A DNA stretch of 39,933 bases from Oscillospiraceae bacterium (GTDB lineage Bacteria; Bacillota; Clostridia; Oscillospirales; Acutalibacteraceae), in the NCBI GenBank assembly GCA_015065795.1, contig SVPO01000005.1, positions 1 to 39,933 on the forward strand. The letters run 5' to 3'. A program made the translations under genes and the position numbers. The notes under the pieces were generated by a model. That model made no database searches and was not told where the DNA came from. It saw only the letters and a list, made by a program, of their open reading frames with translations. Shown here piece after piece: positions 22,196 through 30,484 of this stretch; the stretch's first letter is position 1; each line of letters begins with the position of its first letter.

Positions 22196-25100
22196 TCACT
22201 CGGCAGCAGATTCTGCCGCTGCCGATACCGTTTCTTCCTCAGGCGGCAGAGCAGCGATGGCGACGGCAAAGTTCTCCAGCGCGTCGCTGACGGTGTCCAT
22301 CAGCTTCTTCCCCTTCTCCGGCTTGACGGTGAGGTAGGGCTTTGCGCCTGCAGAGAGCATGACCCTGCCGGGCATTGAGCCGATCATGGCGGAGATCTTG
22401 CGCATATCCATGAAGGAAAGGAAAAACAGGATGTTGCCTGCGCCGTGCTTGACGTCACTTATGCCCATGGCTGCGGCACGGTTGCGCACCAGCGCCACGC
22501 GGATAAGTCCCATTACTGCCGCAGGGGGCTCGCCGAAGCGGTCGATAAGCTCATCCACAACGTCGGAAACTTCGTCGTCACTGCGGATATCGGCGATAAG
22601 CCGGTAGACATCCAGACGCAGATGGGTGGCATCAATGTAGCTTTCGGGGATGTGGGCTTCGATGGGCAGATCAACTGTACACTCGGCGGCAGGCTGGGTG
22701 GGCGCTTCGCCCTTTTCCTCTGCCACGGCTTCGTTGAGCAGCTTCATGTACATATCGTAGCCAACGAGGTCGAGGTGTCCTGACTGCTCGCCGCCCAGAA
22801 TATTGCCCGCGCCGCGCAGCTCGAGGTCGCGCAGGGCGATCTTCATGCCGCTGCCGAACTCGGTGAACTCACGGATAGCCGAAAGGCGCTTGGAAGCGAT
22901 CTCGGAAAGCTCACGCCGCCCGTTGAAGGTGAGGTATGCGTAGGCGCGGCGGCTGCTTCTGCCCACACGTCCGCGTATCTGGTGCAGCTGAGAAAGACCG
23001 AAGCGGTCGGCGTTCTCCACGATGAGAGTATTGGCGTTGGCGACATCCACGCCGGCTTCGATGATGGTGGTGCACAGCAGCACGTCGATCTCGTGATCCA
23101 TCATGCGCTTCCATTCTTTCGATATCTGCTGCTCGGTCATCTGTCCGTGGGCGATGGCGATGCGCGCATCGGGCACCATCTCGCCCAGCGCGGCGGCGAC
23201 CTTTTCGATATCGGAGACCTTGTTGTGAAGGTAATACACCTGACCTCCGCGGCGCAGCTCGCGGCGGATGGCGTCGGCGATGACCGCGCGGTCGTATTCC
23301 ATGACGTAGGTCTGCACGGGAGAGCGGTCCTGCGGCGCTTCCTCCAGCACGGAGATATCGCGCAGACCGGACAGCGCCATGTTGAGGGTGCGGGGAATGG
23401 GCGTTGCGGAGAGGGTGAGCACGTCCACCGATCGGAAGGCTTCCTTGAAGCGCTCCTTGTGGGCAACGCCGAAGCGCTGTTCCTCGTCTATTATGGCAAG
23501 ACCCAGATCGCGGAACTGGACGTCCTTCTGAATGATCCTGTGGGTGCCGATGAGCAGGTCGACTTCGCCGCGCTTGAGGGCAGCAAGGGTGGCTTCCTGC
23601 TGCTTGGGCGAGCGGAAGCGCGACATGAGGTCGATGCGGAAGGGGAAGCCGTCAAAGCGGCGGAGCGCGGTCTCGTAATGCTGCCAGGCAAGGATGGTGG
23701 TGGGAGCCAGAATGGCGCACTGCCTGCCCTCCACCATGCACTTGAACGCGGCACGCAGAGCCACCTCGGTCTTTCCGAAGCCCACGTCTCCGCACAGCAG
23801 GCGTTCCATGGGCACGGGACGTTCCATGTCCTTCTTTATCTCGTCGATGCAGCGCAGCTGGTCGTCGGTCTCCTCGTATTCAAAGCGCGCTTCGAAGTCG
23901 TGCTGGAACTCGGTGTCCTCGTCAAAGGGATAGCCGTCGGCGCGCATACGCTCGGAATAAAGCTTGATGAGCTCCTTGGCAATGTCCTTGACCGCCTTGC
24001 GCACGCGGCTTTTCTGCCGCGCCCAGTCGGTGCCGCCGAGGCTGGACAGGCGAACGCCGCTTTCTTCCTTTGCGCCGATATATTTGCTGACCATGTCCAG
24101 CTGGGTGACCGGCACATACAGCACGTCACTCTTGGCGTAGGTTATCTTGATGTAGTCACGGTTGACACCCTCGGTGTTGAGCTTGACGATGCCGCCGAAG
24201 ATGCCGATGCCGTGGGTGATGTGGACGACGTAGTCGCCGGTGGAAAGCTCGCTGAGGGACTGGATATCCGCGCCCTTTTTGTAGCGCGCCTTGACCTTTT
24301 TGCCGGGTTTTCTGCCGGAATAGGACGCTCCTCTGCCCCATGTGATTACGGCGACCTTTGCCGCAGGGTATTCAAAGCCTGCCGGCAGCGCACCCTCGGC
24401 GACGTAAATCTTTCCGCCGCTTATCTCCTCGGGGTCATCATTGCGGACGGCATCAAAGCCTGCGTCGCGCAGGTCGTCGCACAGGGTATCTGCGGCACGG
24501 GAATAGCCGGCAAACACCATCACCGACGAGCCTGCGTCTCGCAGGGCAGTCAGGTCTTCCACAAGGAGTGAGGTGGTGCCGTCCCACGGGGGCAGCTGAC
24601 GGGCGTCCATGCTCAGCACCTGACGGATGGGCGTGTCGTAGCTGCCGTGGGGGAAGGAATCCATATATATCGCGCTGCAGAATCGGTCGGTAAGCTCGCT
24701 TTCGGTTATGGCGAATCGGGAGAGCGGCTTGCACAGCACGCCGTCCTCGATGAGCGCCTTGATCTCCTCGGACATTCTCAGCGCCGAGGAATGGGCGCGC
24801 TCACGCACCGCTGTATGCTCGCTGACGATCACCAGCGCGTCCTCGGGGAGATAATCAAAGAGTGTGGCTTCCCTGTCGCAGATAAGAGGCAGGTATTTGT
24901 CGCAGCTTGCCGGCTTGAGCCCGGAGCGCAGGCTTTCAGCTTCGTTATACAGCCGCTCGCGCGCGTCGGCATTTGCCGCGCCCTTCAGGGAGCCTGCGAT
25001 CTTTGTCACCGCGTCGCAGAGGGCTTCGGTATCCTCCACCGTCAGCTCGGCGGCAGGGTAGATGCTCACCGGCTCCTCCACGGGCTCGGTGCGGCGTTGG

Positions 25101-25726
25101 GTGTCTGCGTCGAAATAACTCAGGGTGTCGATCTCGTCGCCCCACATCTCGCAGCGCACGGGATTCTTCGACGCGGTGGGATAAAAATCCACGATGCCGC
25201 CGCGCACGGCGAACTGTCCCGGACCCTCGACGCTTTCGGCACGCTCATAGCCCCCTGCGATGAGGGAGGCGACGATGACGTTGGTGTCGGCGGTACCGCC
25301 CTCCTCGAGGGTGACGGTTCTGCCTCTGAGCTGTTCCGGCGGCAGTGTAAGCTGCATTGCCGCGTCTGCCACGGTGACGACCGCGTCACACTCTCCTGAC
25401 AGCAGGGCGCACAGAGCGTCGATGCGCTCATGCTCGAACTCACGGGAGCGACCCTCCAGCGGATGGAAGCTCAGGTCACGCACGGGATAGTATCTTGTGT
25501 CCAAGCCCATGGCGCGCAGTGAATCCAGCAGATGGGAGGCTTCCGATTCGTCGCCTGCCACGATGATCGCCTTGCGCTCTGTCTGTCGGCACAGAGCGGC
25601 GGTGATGTGCGCCTTGTGCATGAAGCTGCAGCCGGTCAGCTCAAGCGGCAGGACGCCTTTGCCGACACATTCCAGCAAACTGTCATAGAACTGCTGCCCC
25701 TGCAGCATGGGTATCAAAAATCGCAT
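22196..25726 (-). CDS. mfd: Transcription-repair coupling factor Mfd
   Basis: A 1176-residue Mfd, the ATP-driven translocase that removes RNA polymerase stalled at DNA lesions and recruits UvrA. It has the UvrB-like N-terminal modules (LLDSLRAMGLDTRYYPVRDLSFHPLEG, VRGGIVDFYPTA), the RNA-polymerase-interacting domain around LSTGDYVVHITHGIGIFGGIVKL (about 490-515), and the RecG-like motor. The motor shows Walker A GDVGFGKTEVALRAAF (about 645-660), GTHRIIQKDV, IIDEEQRFGVAHKERFK (about 745), TLSATPIPRTL and QIRGRVGRSSRRAYAYL, followed by a C-terminal TRCF domain. The track start at 25918 is replaced by the ATG at 25726 (AGGAGGACAAT before it). The first 65 track residues have no Mfd character. 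Length is normal. Confidence 0.97.
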   Translation of the reverse strand: MRFLIPMLQGQQFYDSLLECVGKGVLPLELTGCSFMHKAHITAALCRQTERKAIIVAGDESEASHLLDSLRAMGLDTRYYPVRDLSFHPLEGRSREFEHERIDALCALLSGECDAVVTVADAAMQLTLPPEQLRGRTVTLEEGGTADTNVIVASLIAGGYERAESVEGPGQFAVRGGIVDFYPTASKNPVRCEMWGDEIDTLSYFDADTQRRTEPVEEPVSIYPAAELTVEDTEALCDAVTKIAGSLKGAANADARERLYNEAESLRSGLKPASCDKYLPLICDREATLFDYLPEDALVIVSEHTAVRERAHSSALRMSEEIKALIEDGVLCKPLSRFAITESELTDRFCSAIYMDSFPHGSYDTPIRQVLSMDARQLPPWDGTTSLLVEDLTALRDAGSSVMVFAGYSRAADTLCDDLRDAGFDAVRNDDPEEISGGKIYVAEGALPAGFEYPAAKVAVITWGRGASYSGRKPGKKVKARYKKGADIQSLSELSTGDYVVHITHGIGIFGGIVKLNTEGVNRDYIKITYAKSDVLYVPVTQLDMVSKYIGAKEESGVRLSSLGGTDWARQKSRVRKAVKDIAKELIKLYSERMRADGYPFDEDTEFQHDFEARFEYEETDDQLRCIDEIKKDMERPVPMERLLCGDVGFGKTEVALRAAFKCMVEGRQCAILAPTTILAWQHYETALRRFDGFPFRIDLMSRFRSPKQQEATLAALKRGEVDLLIGTHRIIQKDVQFRDLGLAIIDEEQRFGVAHKERFKEAFRSVDVLTLSATPIPRTLNMALSGLRDISVLEEAPQDRSPVQTYVMEYDRAVIADAIRRELRRGGQVYYLHNKVSDIEKVAAALGEMVPDARIAIAHGQMTEQQISKEWKRMMDHEIDVLLCTTIIEAGVDVANANTLIVENADRFGLSQLHQIRGRVGRSSRRAYAYLTFNGRRELSEIASKRLSAIREFTEFGSGMKIALRDLELRGAGNILGGEQSGHLDLVGYDMYMKLLNEAVAEEKGEAPTQPAAECTVDLPIEAHIPESYIDATHLRLDVYRLIADIRSDDEVSDVVDELIDRFGEPPAAVMGLIRVALVRNRAAAMGISDVKHGAGNILFFLSFMDMRKISAMIGSMPGRVMLSAGAKPYLTVKPEKGKKLMDTVSDALENFAVAIAALPPEEETVSAAAESAAE

Positions 25727-25802
25727 ATTGTCCTCCTGAGATAATTCCGAACACGACTTTAAGCCCCGGTTTTCACCGGAGCAGGGGTATTGATATATTT
25801 CG

Positions 25803-26192
25803 TCAGCTGTCGGTATCCTGAATGTGATACCGCCTGCGGTAATCGGCAAGCCTGACGGCGTCCTCCTTTTCCAGCTCACGGGAACCGCCGAGGGACTCGA
25901 GGTGATGGCGGAACTCATGGAAGATGGTGGAGCGGATGTGGGCTTTCATCTCCTCGTCGGAGCAATTGCCGTAGGATGCATCCATGGAGCCGTAGTATAT
26001 ATTGATGTGCCTGCCCATCATATATGACCGGCAGTATTCGCCCATGATATACAGCGGCGATTCCGGCACGCTTGCCGGGTGCAGCTTTGCCCGGGGCTGC
26101 AGGATTATGCCGCCGTTGAGCTGACGGAAGAATTCCTGCGGGATCTCGTCGGCAACCTCATCGGCAAGCATATTGAAATGTTCAAGCGTCAT
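25803..26192 (-). CDS. Minimal zincin-like metallopeptidase family protein
   Basis: A 129-residue protein of the small zincin-like metallopeptidase family (the former DUF1025 group). The active-site motif HEFRHHLE (His92, Glu93, His96) fits HExxH, and IRSTIFHEFRHH is the family's hallmark helix. The N-terminus TLEHFNMLADEVADEIP is also typical. There is no signal peptide, so it is cytoplasmic. The family keeps the metal site but its proteolytic activity and substrate are not established. It lies 76 bases upstream of mfd on the same strand and may be co-transcribed with it. The ribosome binding site is weak. Confidence 0.88.
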   Translation of the reverse strand: MTLEHFNMLADEVADEIPQEFFRQLNGGIILQPRAKLHPASVPESPLYIMGEYCRSYMMGRHINIYYGSMDASYGNCSDEEMKAHIRSTIFHEFRHHLESLGGSRELEKEDAVRLADYRRRYHIQDTDS

Positions 26193-26230
26193 ACACAGAA
26201 CCCTTGTGCCGCACGCAATGAAAAATGACG

Positions 26231-26258
26231 TTGCGCGGCGGCATTCGTATGGTATAAT
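26231..26258 (+). promoter_or_regulatory. Promoter of GNAT acetyltransferase gene
   Basis: TTGCGC (26231-26236), 16-base spacer, TATAAT (26253-26258), about 110 bases before the start codon in the divergent region shared with the metallopeptidase gene. Confidence 0.55.
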
Positions 26259-26368
26259 TATATGGCGGACGGGGAGCGTAATTGCTCCGCCGCAACCATT
26301 TTATCCCACATTTTCCCGTTAGTCAACAAGCAACATGAGGGATTATTCCCGACACGGAGGTTATTTTC

Positions 26369-26971
26369 ATGGCATCACAGGAGCTTAGCCTGCGCATGGC
26401 GACCATGGGCGACGCCGGCGCGATACTGGACATCTACAGCCACTACATCAACAACACTACCATCACCTTTGAGCAGGATGTACCCTCCGCGGAGGGTTTC
26501 CACGCGCGGATGCTGGGCATCATGGCGGAATATCCCTTCCTTGTATGCGAGGACGGCGGACGCATTATCGGCTACGCCTACGCTCACCGCCATCAGTCCA
26601 GGGCCGCGTACGGCTACAGCGCCGAGCTGTCGGTGTATCTCAGGCCGCAGTATGTGGGGCTGGGCATCGGAAGCGTGCTCTGCCGCGCGCTGATCAGGCT
26701 GCTCCGGATGCAGAATGTGCAGACGGTGTACTCCGCCGTCAGTCTGCCCAACGACCCCAGCTGCGCCATGCACGATGCTCTGGGCTTTACTCAGGCAGGA
26801 GTCTGGCACAACACCGGGCGCAAGCTGGGCAGGTGGATAGATATCGTGTGGTATGAGCTGGTCATCGGCGATTATCCCGAGCATCCCGAGGCGATCATTC
26901 CCTTTGATAAGCTTGATAAGCCTGTGGTTATCGCGCTTCTGCGGCAGTTTTCACGGGAGCTGAAAGGCTGA
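26369..26971 (+). CDS. GNAT family N-acetyltransferase (phosphinothricin acetyltransferase-like)
   Basis: A 200-residue acetyltransferase. The first 165 residues follow the PAT/YncA subgroup: LRMATMGDAGAILDIYSHYINNTTITFEQDVPSAEGFHARM, VCEDGGRIIGYAYAHRHQSRAAYGYSAELSVYL, the acetyl-CoA loop PQYVGLGIGSVLC, and HDALGFTQAGVWHNTGRKLGRWIDIVWYEL. Characterised relatives acetylate small amines such as phosphinothricin, methionine sulfone or tryptophan-like compounds; the substrate here is unknown. A C-terminal extension of about 30 residues (IIPFDKLDKPVVIALLRQFSRELKG) is not typical. ACGGAGGT precedes the ATG. It has its own promoter. Confidence 0.92.
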   Translation: MASQELSLRMATMGDAGAILDIYSHYINNTTITFEQDVPSAEGFHARMLGIMAEYPFLVCEDGGRIIGYAYAHRHQSRAAYGYSAELSVYLRPQYVGLGIGSVLCRALIRLLRMQNVQTVYSAVSLPNDPSCAMHDALGFTQAGVWHNTGRKLGRWIDIVWYELVIGDYPEHPEAIIPFDKLDKPVVIALLRQFSRELKG

Positions 26972-26986
26972 TTGGCATTGCCTGTG

Positions 26987-27015
26987 TTGCGTTTTTGCCG
27001 CGCCGATGCTATAAT
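26987..27015 (+). promoter_or_regulatory. Promoter of histidine phosphatase gene
   Basis: TTGCGT (26987-26992), 17-base spacer, TATAAT (27010-27015), giving a leader of about 25 bases. Confidence 0.65.
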
Positions 27016-27045
27016 CTTCTGGATAAATTCAAGCTGGAGGCTGCA

Positions 27046-27792
27046 ATGAAGCTGTATATCATTCGTCACGGAGACCCCGATTATTCCATAGATTCCCTCA
27101 CCCCCAAGGGCTGGCGAGAAGCCGAGCTGCTGGCGAACCGCATGGAGCACATCGACGCTGCTGCTTATTACTGCTCGCCCCTCGGCAGAGCGCAGGACAC
27201 CTCAAAGGAGACCATGCGCCGCATCAGCCTGCGCCGCGGACACACCGTGGAGCCGGAGACTATGCCGTGGATGCGTGAGTTTGACGCAAAGATCCCCGAT
27301 CCCGTCACCGGCAATATCCGCTCGGTGGCGTGGGATGTTATGCCTGCCTACTGGGGGCAGCGCGGCGAGCTGTTCGATGTCGAACGCTGGATGACCTCCG
27401 ACTATTTTGAGGGAACGGATATCAGGGAAAAGGTCGAAGCCGTAAACAGCGGCATTGACGGCATACTTGCCCGTCACGGGTATATCCGCGACGGCAGATT
27501 CTATCGCGCTCAGCAGCCCAACGACGACACCGTCGTGCTGTTCTGCCACTTTGGCGTGGAGTCGGTGATGCTGGGGCATCTGCTGAACATCTCCCCCTTT
27601 GCCCTGTGGCACGGATTCATCGCCCTGCCCACGGGCGTGACCGTGGTGACCACCGAGGAGCGCGAGCAGGGCATCGCCTCCTTCCGCTGCAGACGCTTCG
27701 GCGACCTTTCCCATCTGGATGCTGCCGGCGAGCCTGAGGCGTTCTCCGGACGCTTCTGCGAGACATACGACAACTGGGAGCAGCGCCACTGA
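27046..27792 (+). CDS. Histidine phosphatase family protein
   Basis: A 248-residue member of the histidine phosphatase (phosphoglycerate mutase-like) superfamily. The phosphorylated His is His8 in IIRHGDPDY; YYCSPLGRAQDTSKE provides the second conserved Arg segment and LFCHFGVESVML the second catalytic His. The middle part (about 70-150), with Trp-rich MPWMREF and MPAYWGQRGELFDVERW, is unlike cobC or gpm and suggests a separate subfamily. No signal peptide is seen. The track's TTG start at 26995 is rejected: the ATG at 27046 has CTGGAGG at the right distance and starts at the conserved strand. It is upstream of rqcH (65-base gap), possibly one transcript. The substrate is unknown. Confidence 0.9.
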   Translation: MKLYIIRHGDPDYSIDSLTPKGWREAELLANRMEHIDAAAYYCSPLGRAQDTSKETMRRISLRRGHTVEPETMPWMREFDAKIPDPVTGNIRSVAWDVMPAYWGQRGELFDVERWMTSDYFEGTDIREKVEAVNSGIDGILARHGYIRDGRFYRAQQPNDDTVVLFCHFGVESVMLGHLLNISPFALWHGFIALPTGVTVVTTEEREQGIASFRCRRFGDLSHLDAAGEPEAFSGRFCETYDNWEQRH

Positions 27793-27857
27793 CCTGACAC
27801 ACGCGCCGACAGATCATCGTCGGGATACAAATAACCATTTCTCCATGGAGGAAACCA

Positions 27858-29609
27858 ATGGCACTTGACGGAGCAACGCTCCACCTGCTGCGCGGTGAGC
27901 TTTCACGCCAGCTGGTGGGCGCAAGAGTAGACAAGGTACAGCAGCCCAGCCGCGAGGAGCTGGTGCTGGTCATGCGCAGCCGCGTGGGAACCTTCCGGCT
28001 GCTGATATCCGTGCGCGCGGCCTGTCCGCGAATCAACATCACACCCCAGAACATCGAAAATCCTGCCCAGCCCCCCATGTTCTGTATGCTCATGCGCAAG
28101 AAGCTGGGCGGCGCTCGGCTGGAAGCCATCCGTCAGCAGGGTATGGACCGCGTGCTGATGCTGGATTTTGAGGCGGTCAGTGAGCTGGGCGACCGCGTGC
28201 GTCTGACCATGATCGTGGAGATCATGGGGCGGTGCTCCAACGCCATTCTGGTGGACGGCGACGGCAAGATCGTTGACGCTCTCAAGCGCGTTGACGGAGC
28301 CATGAGCACCATGCGCATGATACTGCCCGGGCTGCGCTACACCGAGCCGCCGGTACAGGATAAGCTGAACATCCTCGAATGTGACACCGCGCAGCTGTGC
28401 AGCCGCATCTGCAACAGCATCGGCACGCCGCTGAGCAAGGCGTGTCTGGGTGCCATTCAGGGCATCTCCCCCATCGTCGCCCGTGAGCTTGCCCATCGGG
28501 TGTGCCCCGGTCGAGACATCCTCGTGGAGGATATGACCGACACCCTGCGCCAGAGCCTTGAATATCACATCGAGGCACTGCGCCGCACCCTCACCGAGGG
28601 CGGTCAGCCCACGCTGGTAACGGAAAACGGACGGGCGATCGATATGACCTTCCTGTCCGCCACACAGTACGGCGAAAAGGCGCAGATGACGCAGTATGAA
28701 AGCTACTCGGCGCTGCTGGATGCTTTCTGCGGCAGCCGCGACCACGCCGAGCGCATGAAGGTAAAGGAGCAGGATCTGCTCAAGCTGCTTGCCAACGCCG
28801 CCGACCGCACCGCGCGCAAGCTTGCCGCCCAGCGCAAGGAGCTGGAGGAAGCGGCGCAGCGCGATCAGCTGCGGCTGTACGGCGATCTCATCAACGCAAA
28901 CATATATCGGCTCAGCAAGGGCGACAGCTTCTGCGAGCTGGAAAACTACTTTGACCCCGAGCTTGCCACGATACGTATCATGCTCGACCCCACGCTGTCG
29001 CCATCCCAGAACGCGCAGGCGTATTACAAGGAATACCGCCGCGCGCAGACTGCCGAGGCACATCTGATCCCTCTCATCGAGCAGGGTGAGCAGGAGCTGC
29101 TGTATATCGATTCGGTCTTTGACGCGCTCAGCCGCGCGCGTACCACTGCCGAGGTGGCTGAGATCCGCGCCGAGCTGACCGACGGCGGCTACATCAAGCA
29201 TAAAACCACCGGCAAGAGCAAGCCCTCCGCTCTTTCTCAGCCCATGCGGTTTGTTTCCGACGACGGCTTTGAGATCTCCGCCGGACGCAACAACCGCCAG
29301 AACGACCGTCTCACCCTCAAGGATGCCGCCAACAGCGACACATGGTTCCACGCGGCAAAGATGCCCGGTTCTCATGTGGTGGTGCACGCCCACGGGCAGC
29401 CGGTGCCCGATTCCACCCTTGAGCAGGCTGCGATCATCGCGGCGACCTACAGCCGCGGCGCCGAACAGGGTCTGGTGCCCGTAGATTACACCCGTGTGAA
29501 GAACGTCACCCGTATGCCCGGCGGCAAACCTGGTCTGGTCAACTACGTTGAGTATCAGACGGTGTTTGTCCATCCCGATCCGCAGCTTTGCGAGCGGCTG
29601 AAGAAATAA
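27858..29609 (+). CDS. rqcH: Ribosome-associated quality control protein RqcH (NFACT)
   Basis: A 583-residue NFACT protein orthologous in layout to Bacillus YloA/RqcH, which binds stalled 50S subunits and directs C-terminal alanine tailing of the trapped nascent chain. The N-terminal NFACT-N domain begins MALDGATLHLLRGELSRQLVGARVDKVQQPS and contains NPAQPPMFCMLMRKKLGGARL and IVEIMGRCSNAILVD. A helical coiled-coil region (about 270-420) follows. The C-terminal NFACT-R domain shows FEISAGRNNRQNDRLTLKDAANSDTWFHAAKMPGSHVVV and GLVPVDYTRVKNVTRMPGGKPGLVNYVEYQTVFV. GGAGGAAACCA precedes the ATG. Older annotations call such proteins fibronectin-binding protein A. Length is normal. Confidence 0.95.
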   Translation: MALDGATLHLLRGELSRQLVGARVDKVQQPSREELVLVMRSRVGTFRLLISVRAACPRINITPQNIENPAQPPMFCMLMRKKLGGARLEAIRQQGMDRVLMLDFEAVSELGDRVRLTMIVEIMGRCSNAILVDGDGKIVDALKRVDGAMSTMRMILPGLRYTEPPVQDKLNILECDTAQLCSRICNSIGTPLSKACLGAIQGISPIVARELAHRVCPGRDILVEDMTDTLRQSLEYHIEALRRTLTEGGQPTLVTENGRAIDMTFLSATQYGEKAQMTQYESYSALLDAFCGSRDHAERMKVKEQDLLKLLANAADRTARKLAAQRKELEEAAQRDQLRLYGDLINANIYRLSKGDSFCELENYFDPELATIRIMLDPTLSPSQNAQAYYKEYRRAQTAEAHLIPLIEQGEQELLYIDSVFDALSRARTTAEVAEIRAELTDGGYIKHKTTGKSKPSALSQPMRFVSDDGFEISAGRNNRQNDRLTLKDAANSDTWFHAAKMPGSHVVVHAHGQPVPDSTLEQAAIIAATYSRGAEQGLVPVDYTRVKNVTRMPGGKPGLVNYVEYQTVFVHPDPQLCERLKK

Positions 29610-29624
29610 TCAGAGGTGAAAAAC

Positions 29625-30419
29625 ATGGCAAACAAGGAAAACAGCGCCCTTGCACAGGCGCTGACGAGATATCTCGACTGCCCCTGCACCTACTACGCGC
29701 CAATGCGTGACGACGATCCGCTGATGGAGGCCTTCCGCGAAGCACAGCAGCGAGGCAAAGAGCAGGGATTTACTCCCGTAATCGTTGCGGCAGACGACGA
29801 CGTGCTGATGGAAGCTCTTGTATGCGCGACGGACAGTGCAGTTGAGGGAGAGGATTATGCCTTCGACATCGAAGCTGTGCGTGCTTTCCGCCGCGGCGTG
29901 CTGTCCGACGGAATCGCTGACAGTGACGAAGTGTTCGGGCGTATGTTCGCCGTGCGTGAAGCCGAGTGCGAGGCAGACGGTGAGGATTACGGCTTTGACG
30001 GATGCATCGCCGACAGCGCGGAGCTGCCCGAGATCGAGGATCGCTTCTTTGGCTACTGGGACTACGCCTCGAAGAAAACCATGCCGGTGATCATCGCAGA
30101 GATCCCCACCGACAAGCCATGGGAGATCTTTGCGTGGCTGCCCTTTGGCGGCTGGAACGAATGTCCCGATGCTGCCGATATGATGGCGGTAAGCAAAAGC
30201 TGGTACGACCGCTACGGCGCGGTGCCGTCGGTGATCACCCACGATGTGCTGGATTACGAGCTTTCTCGTTCGGTACCCGTGACCGACGCCATGCGGCTTG
30301 CCCGTGAGCAGTTCGGTTTCTGCCCAGATGTTATCTACAGCGCCGAGGAGGATTTCACCGCAGGTACCCTTGCGGCATCGCTGATGAAAGCCCGCTTCTG
30401 GACATTCTGGTGGGATTGA
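29625..30419 (+). CDS. DUF4253 domain-containing protein
   Basis: A 264-residue soluble, acidic protein whose C-terminal half matches the DUF4253 pattern: PWEIFAWLPFGGWNECPDAADMMAVSKSWYDRYGAVPSVITHDVLDYE, then MRLAREQFGFCPDVIYSAEE and a terminal LMKARFWTFWWD. The domain has no known function. The N-terminal half (about 1-110) contains a stretch with a Rossmann- or flavodoxin-like flavour (FTPVIVAADDDVLMEAL) that I cannot assign. The ATG at 29625 is used rather than the track GTG at 29616, because AGAGG sits 8 bases before the ATG and only 3 before the GTG. It begins 15 bases after rqcH, so it is probably co-transcribed, and ends at a terminator. Confidence 0.85.
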   Translation: MANKENSALAQALTRYLDCPCTYYAPMRDDDPLMEAFREAQQRGKEQGFTPVIVAADDDVLMEALVCATDSAVEGEDYAFDIEAVRAFRRGVLSDGIADSDEVFGRMFAVREAECEADGEDYGFDGCIADSAELPEIEDRFFGYWDYASKKTMPVIIAEIPTDKPWEIFAWLPFGGWNECPDAADMMAVSKSWYDRYGAVPSVITHDVLDYELSRSVPVTDAMRLAREQFGFCPDVIYSAEEDFTAGTLAASLMKARFWTFWWD

Positions 30420-30434
30420 TTGATACAACAGAAC

Positions 30435-30474
30435 AACCCGTCCGTGATCATGCGACCGCGGACGGGTTTCTTTG
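30435..30474 (+). terminator. Rho-independent terminator after rqcH-DUF4253 unit
   Basis: AACCCGTCCG (30435-30444) pairs perfectly with CGGACGGGTT (30459-30468), followed by TCTTTG. Confidence 0.8.
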
Positions 30475-30484
30475 TTATCGGTGA

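Noticed and set aside
22982-24571. 529-residue plus-strand ORF
   Set aside because: Antisense shadow of mfd; no ribosome binding site or domain.
25727-25918. N-terminal extension of mfd in the ORF track
   Set aside because: The first 64 residues lack Mfd similarity and lie antisense to the metallopeptidase gene, and the internal ATG has a perfect AGGAGG.
27903-29573. 556-residue minus-strand ORF
   Set aside because: Antisense shadow of rqcH, with no recognisable domain.
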